Assembly (NCBI RefSeq): GCF_042649685.1
Contig: NZ_JBHRZT010000013.1
Span: 1 to 43,567, forward strand
Reading direction: 5' to 3'
Length of the DNA: 43,567 nt
Source: Bacillus_BA songklensis
GTDB taxonomy: Bacteria; Bacillota; Bacilli; Bacillales; Bacillaceae_H
The translations under genes and the position numbers were made by a program. Below the pieces are notes generated by a model that worked only from the letters and a program-made list of their open reading frames with translations, was not told the origin of the DNA and did not search any database. Below, one piece after another: positions 42,224-43,567 of this stretch (the stretch's first letter is position 1; the number at the start of each line of letters is the position of its first letter).

Positions 42224-43423
42224 TTATCTACTCGGTTTCGGATAGTAGGAAAACCCCGGGTACTTTACTACTTGAACTTTTTCTTTTCGCAGTGCGTTCA
42301 TCAACTCCGGACCTACATTTAAGTTCTGCTGTACCAACTCATGAGGTGTAAGCGCCATCCATTGATTCAGCGACACGTCAGCATAGCGATCGGTTCTGAA
42401 GATTGCCAGATACCATAGAGATGTGTTACCGATGTTCTGGATGTAATGTCCAAAGGGTTTTGGTACATATCCAACATCACCCGCTCGGTAATCGAAAGTT
42501 CGAGCCTGGCCATCGGCCGCGTATACCGTCATTCGCGCGGTCCCTGTCAGGTAATACTGCCACTCATCTGCAAAGTGCCAATGCATTTCCCTCATTGCTC
42601 CCGGTTTGACTTCTACCAACGCTGCCGCAGTTGTAACCGAAACGGGAAAGTTGCTGGAATCAACTATGCGCACAGAACCGCCCGGAAAAACCAGCGGCTC
42701 CCGCGCAAGCAGCCGATGTGTGAAACTCTTTGGTACGGTACCATAGGGATCTGGTACCTGTTGACTCTCAAGTGAGCCGGGAACCTTTCCCTGAAAAATG
42801 TATACCTGTTGTTTCGGGATAGGGGCAAAGGCACTTTCCGGTACACCGAAATTTGCCGACAGTACCTCTTTAGGTGTATGTGCGAAATAATCGGAAATAG
42901 AAAAAGTATGGAGATCGGAGAAGCCGCCGTCATCGAACACGAGTAAAAACTCGCAGCCTCCTTCCAGTCCTTGAATCGAGTGTGGAACCCCGGGGGGAAA
43001 GAACCATAAATCCCCTTGGCCGACATCGGCGATAAAGTTCCGCCCGTCCTGATCGACTGCAGTGATGCGGGCCTTTCCCCAAATCATGTAGGCCCATTCA
43101 GATTCCTTATGCCAATGTAACTCACGAACACCACCCGGTGTTAGTGCCATGTTTACTCCCGCAAGTGTAGTTGCGATCGGCAATTCTCTAGTCGTCACTT
43201 GCCGTGACCATCCCCCATGTTTTAACGTCATAGGGGTATCGGAGAATGAAAACTTTAAGTTGGGGATCGTTCCAGCATCGGTCGGCGGTGGAACCAGCAA
43301 GTCAGGGTTCTCAATGTCCCGCATGACATCTCTCGGGCCAAGGTCCACAAAACCGGCCCCATCAGCCCTTATCGGTTGCGGGATGGATTCATTGATTCGG
43401 GGATCACGCGGATTGTTTTTCAT
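42224..43423 (-). CDS. bicupin of the oxalate decarboxylase family with altered active-site glutamates
   Basis: 399 aa, ATG 43423 with AGAGGATG. Two germin-like cupins. Site 1: His103, His105, Glu109, His148, with Arg100; site 2: His281, His283, Glu287, His326, with Arg278, so both Mn sites are complete. Aligned by hand to B. subtilis OxdC, the lid SENS (Glu162) is replaced by S169-D-L-H172, and the position of Glu333 is Ala340. It may not be a normal decarboxylase. No signal peptide. Visibly richer in G+C than its neighbours, which suggests transfer. A single gene with a terminator-like hairpin upstream. Confidence 0.85.
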   Translation of the reverse strand: MKNNPRDPRINESIPQPIRADGAGFVDLGPRDVMRDIENPDLLVPPPTDAGTIPNLKFSFSDTPMTLKHGGWSRQVTTRELPIATTLAGVNMALTPGGVRELHWHKESEWAYMIWGKARITAVDQDGRNFIADVGQGDLWFFPPGVPHSIQGLEGGCEFLLVFDDGGFSDLHTFSISDYFAHTPKEVLSANFGVPESAFAPIPKQQVYIFQGKVPGSLESQQVPDPYGTVPKSFTHRLLAREPLVFPGGSVRIVDSSNFPVSVTTAAALVEVKPGAMREMHWHFADEWQYYLTGTARMTVYAADGQARTFDYRAGDVGYVPKPFGHYIQNIGNTSLWYLAIFRTDRYADVSLNQWMALTPHELVQQNLNVGPELMNALRKEKVQVVKYPGFSYYPKPSR

Positions 43424-43519
43424 AAAAAATCATCCTCTCTTAATAGCCGCTTAGTCTTTTTTAACCTCAGCGTGTCGCAAAACTCATTTTTATACAAAGA
43501 TTGTGAATAAAAAAGCCGC

Positions 43520-43565
43520 CTTCCTTGCACCCTATGATAGACTCTACTCAACCATAGGAAGGAAG
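43520..43565 (-). terminator. terminator of a gene beyond the window
   Basis: CTTCCTT/AAGGAAG and CCTATG/CATAGG arms form a long hairpin, followed on the minus strand by GGCGGCTTTTTTATTCAC. It should end a minus-strand gene located to the right. Confidence 0.65.
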
Positions 43566-43567
43566 AC

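Overview
The window looks like chromosome of a low-GC, spore-former-type Bacillaceae (Bacillus, Priestia or Peribacillus). The evidence is GGAGG ribosome sites, GTG/TTG starts, CcpA (cre) and WalR-type sites, a KinA/KinB-like kinase, a YcnK-like regulator and many short intergenic hairpins. It is an accessory-rich stretch with several recombinases, two transposons or their remains, and at least seven broken genes.

Region 1 (1-9.7 kb) is catabolic. A minus-strand operon encodes ferredoxin reductase, ferredoxin (frameshifted here), a Rieske oxygenase, an aldehyde dehydrogenase and a D-malate/tartrate-type dehydrogenase. It starts from a textbook sigma-54 promoter (8019-8035) facing a divergent PAS/AAA+/HTH sigma-54 activator. 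The activator's own sigma-A promoter carries a perfect cre site. Next door are a sodium:solute symporter, its DUF3311 partner and an SGNH hydrolase whose end is fused to an IS6-family remnant. The gene set fits L-carnitine cleavage: carnitine to trimethylamine plus malic semialdehyde, then malate, then pyruvate.

Region 2 (9.7-18.4 kb) holds a decayed Tn554-type recombinase pair, an orphan PAS histidine kinase, two copies (one truncated) of a small DNA-binding-like gene, and a divergent pair of cell-wall enzymes (NlpC/P60 endopeptidase and L,D-transpeptidase) with two perfect WalR-type boxes between them.

Region 3 (18.4-27.2 kb) holds a copper-type YcnK-like regulator with a PepSY membrane protein, a quinone-oxidoreductase-like gene, a MarR regulon marked by three near-identical palindromes, and an SDR-MerR pair with a 19-bp-spacer MerR promoter. 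It also holds members of a dispersed palindromic repeat family, a frameshifted small membrane gene and a 51-aa gene.

Region 4 (27.2-39.5 kb) is the main find. A 10,020-bp Tn3-family transposon (27527-37546) with 38-bp inverted repeats and a 5-bp TATTA duplication is inserted in a polyphosphate kinase gene. Removing it in silico restores one 742-aa ppk frame. Besides resolvase and a nonsense-interrupted transposase, it carries a MocR/GntR-type PLP regulator facing a cassette of two different Fe(II)/2-oxoglutarate oxygenases, both related to free amino-acid hydroxylases, an EamA exporter and an MFS transporter. It reads as a mobile hydroxy-amino-acid production and export module.

Region 5 (39.5-43.6 kb) contains a cluster of hairpins, a retropepsin-like protease with a small partner, an internally deleted tyrosine recombinase, more repeats, and a higher-GC bicupin of the oxalate decarboxylase family that lacks both glutamates known to matter for catalysis.
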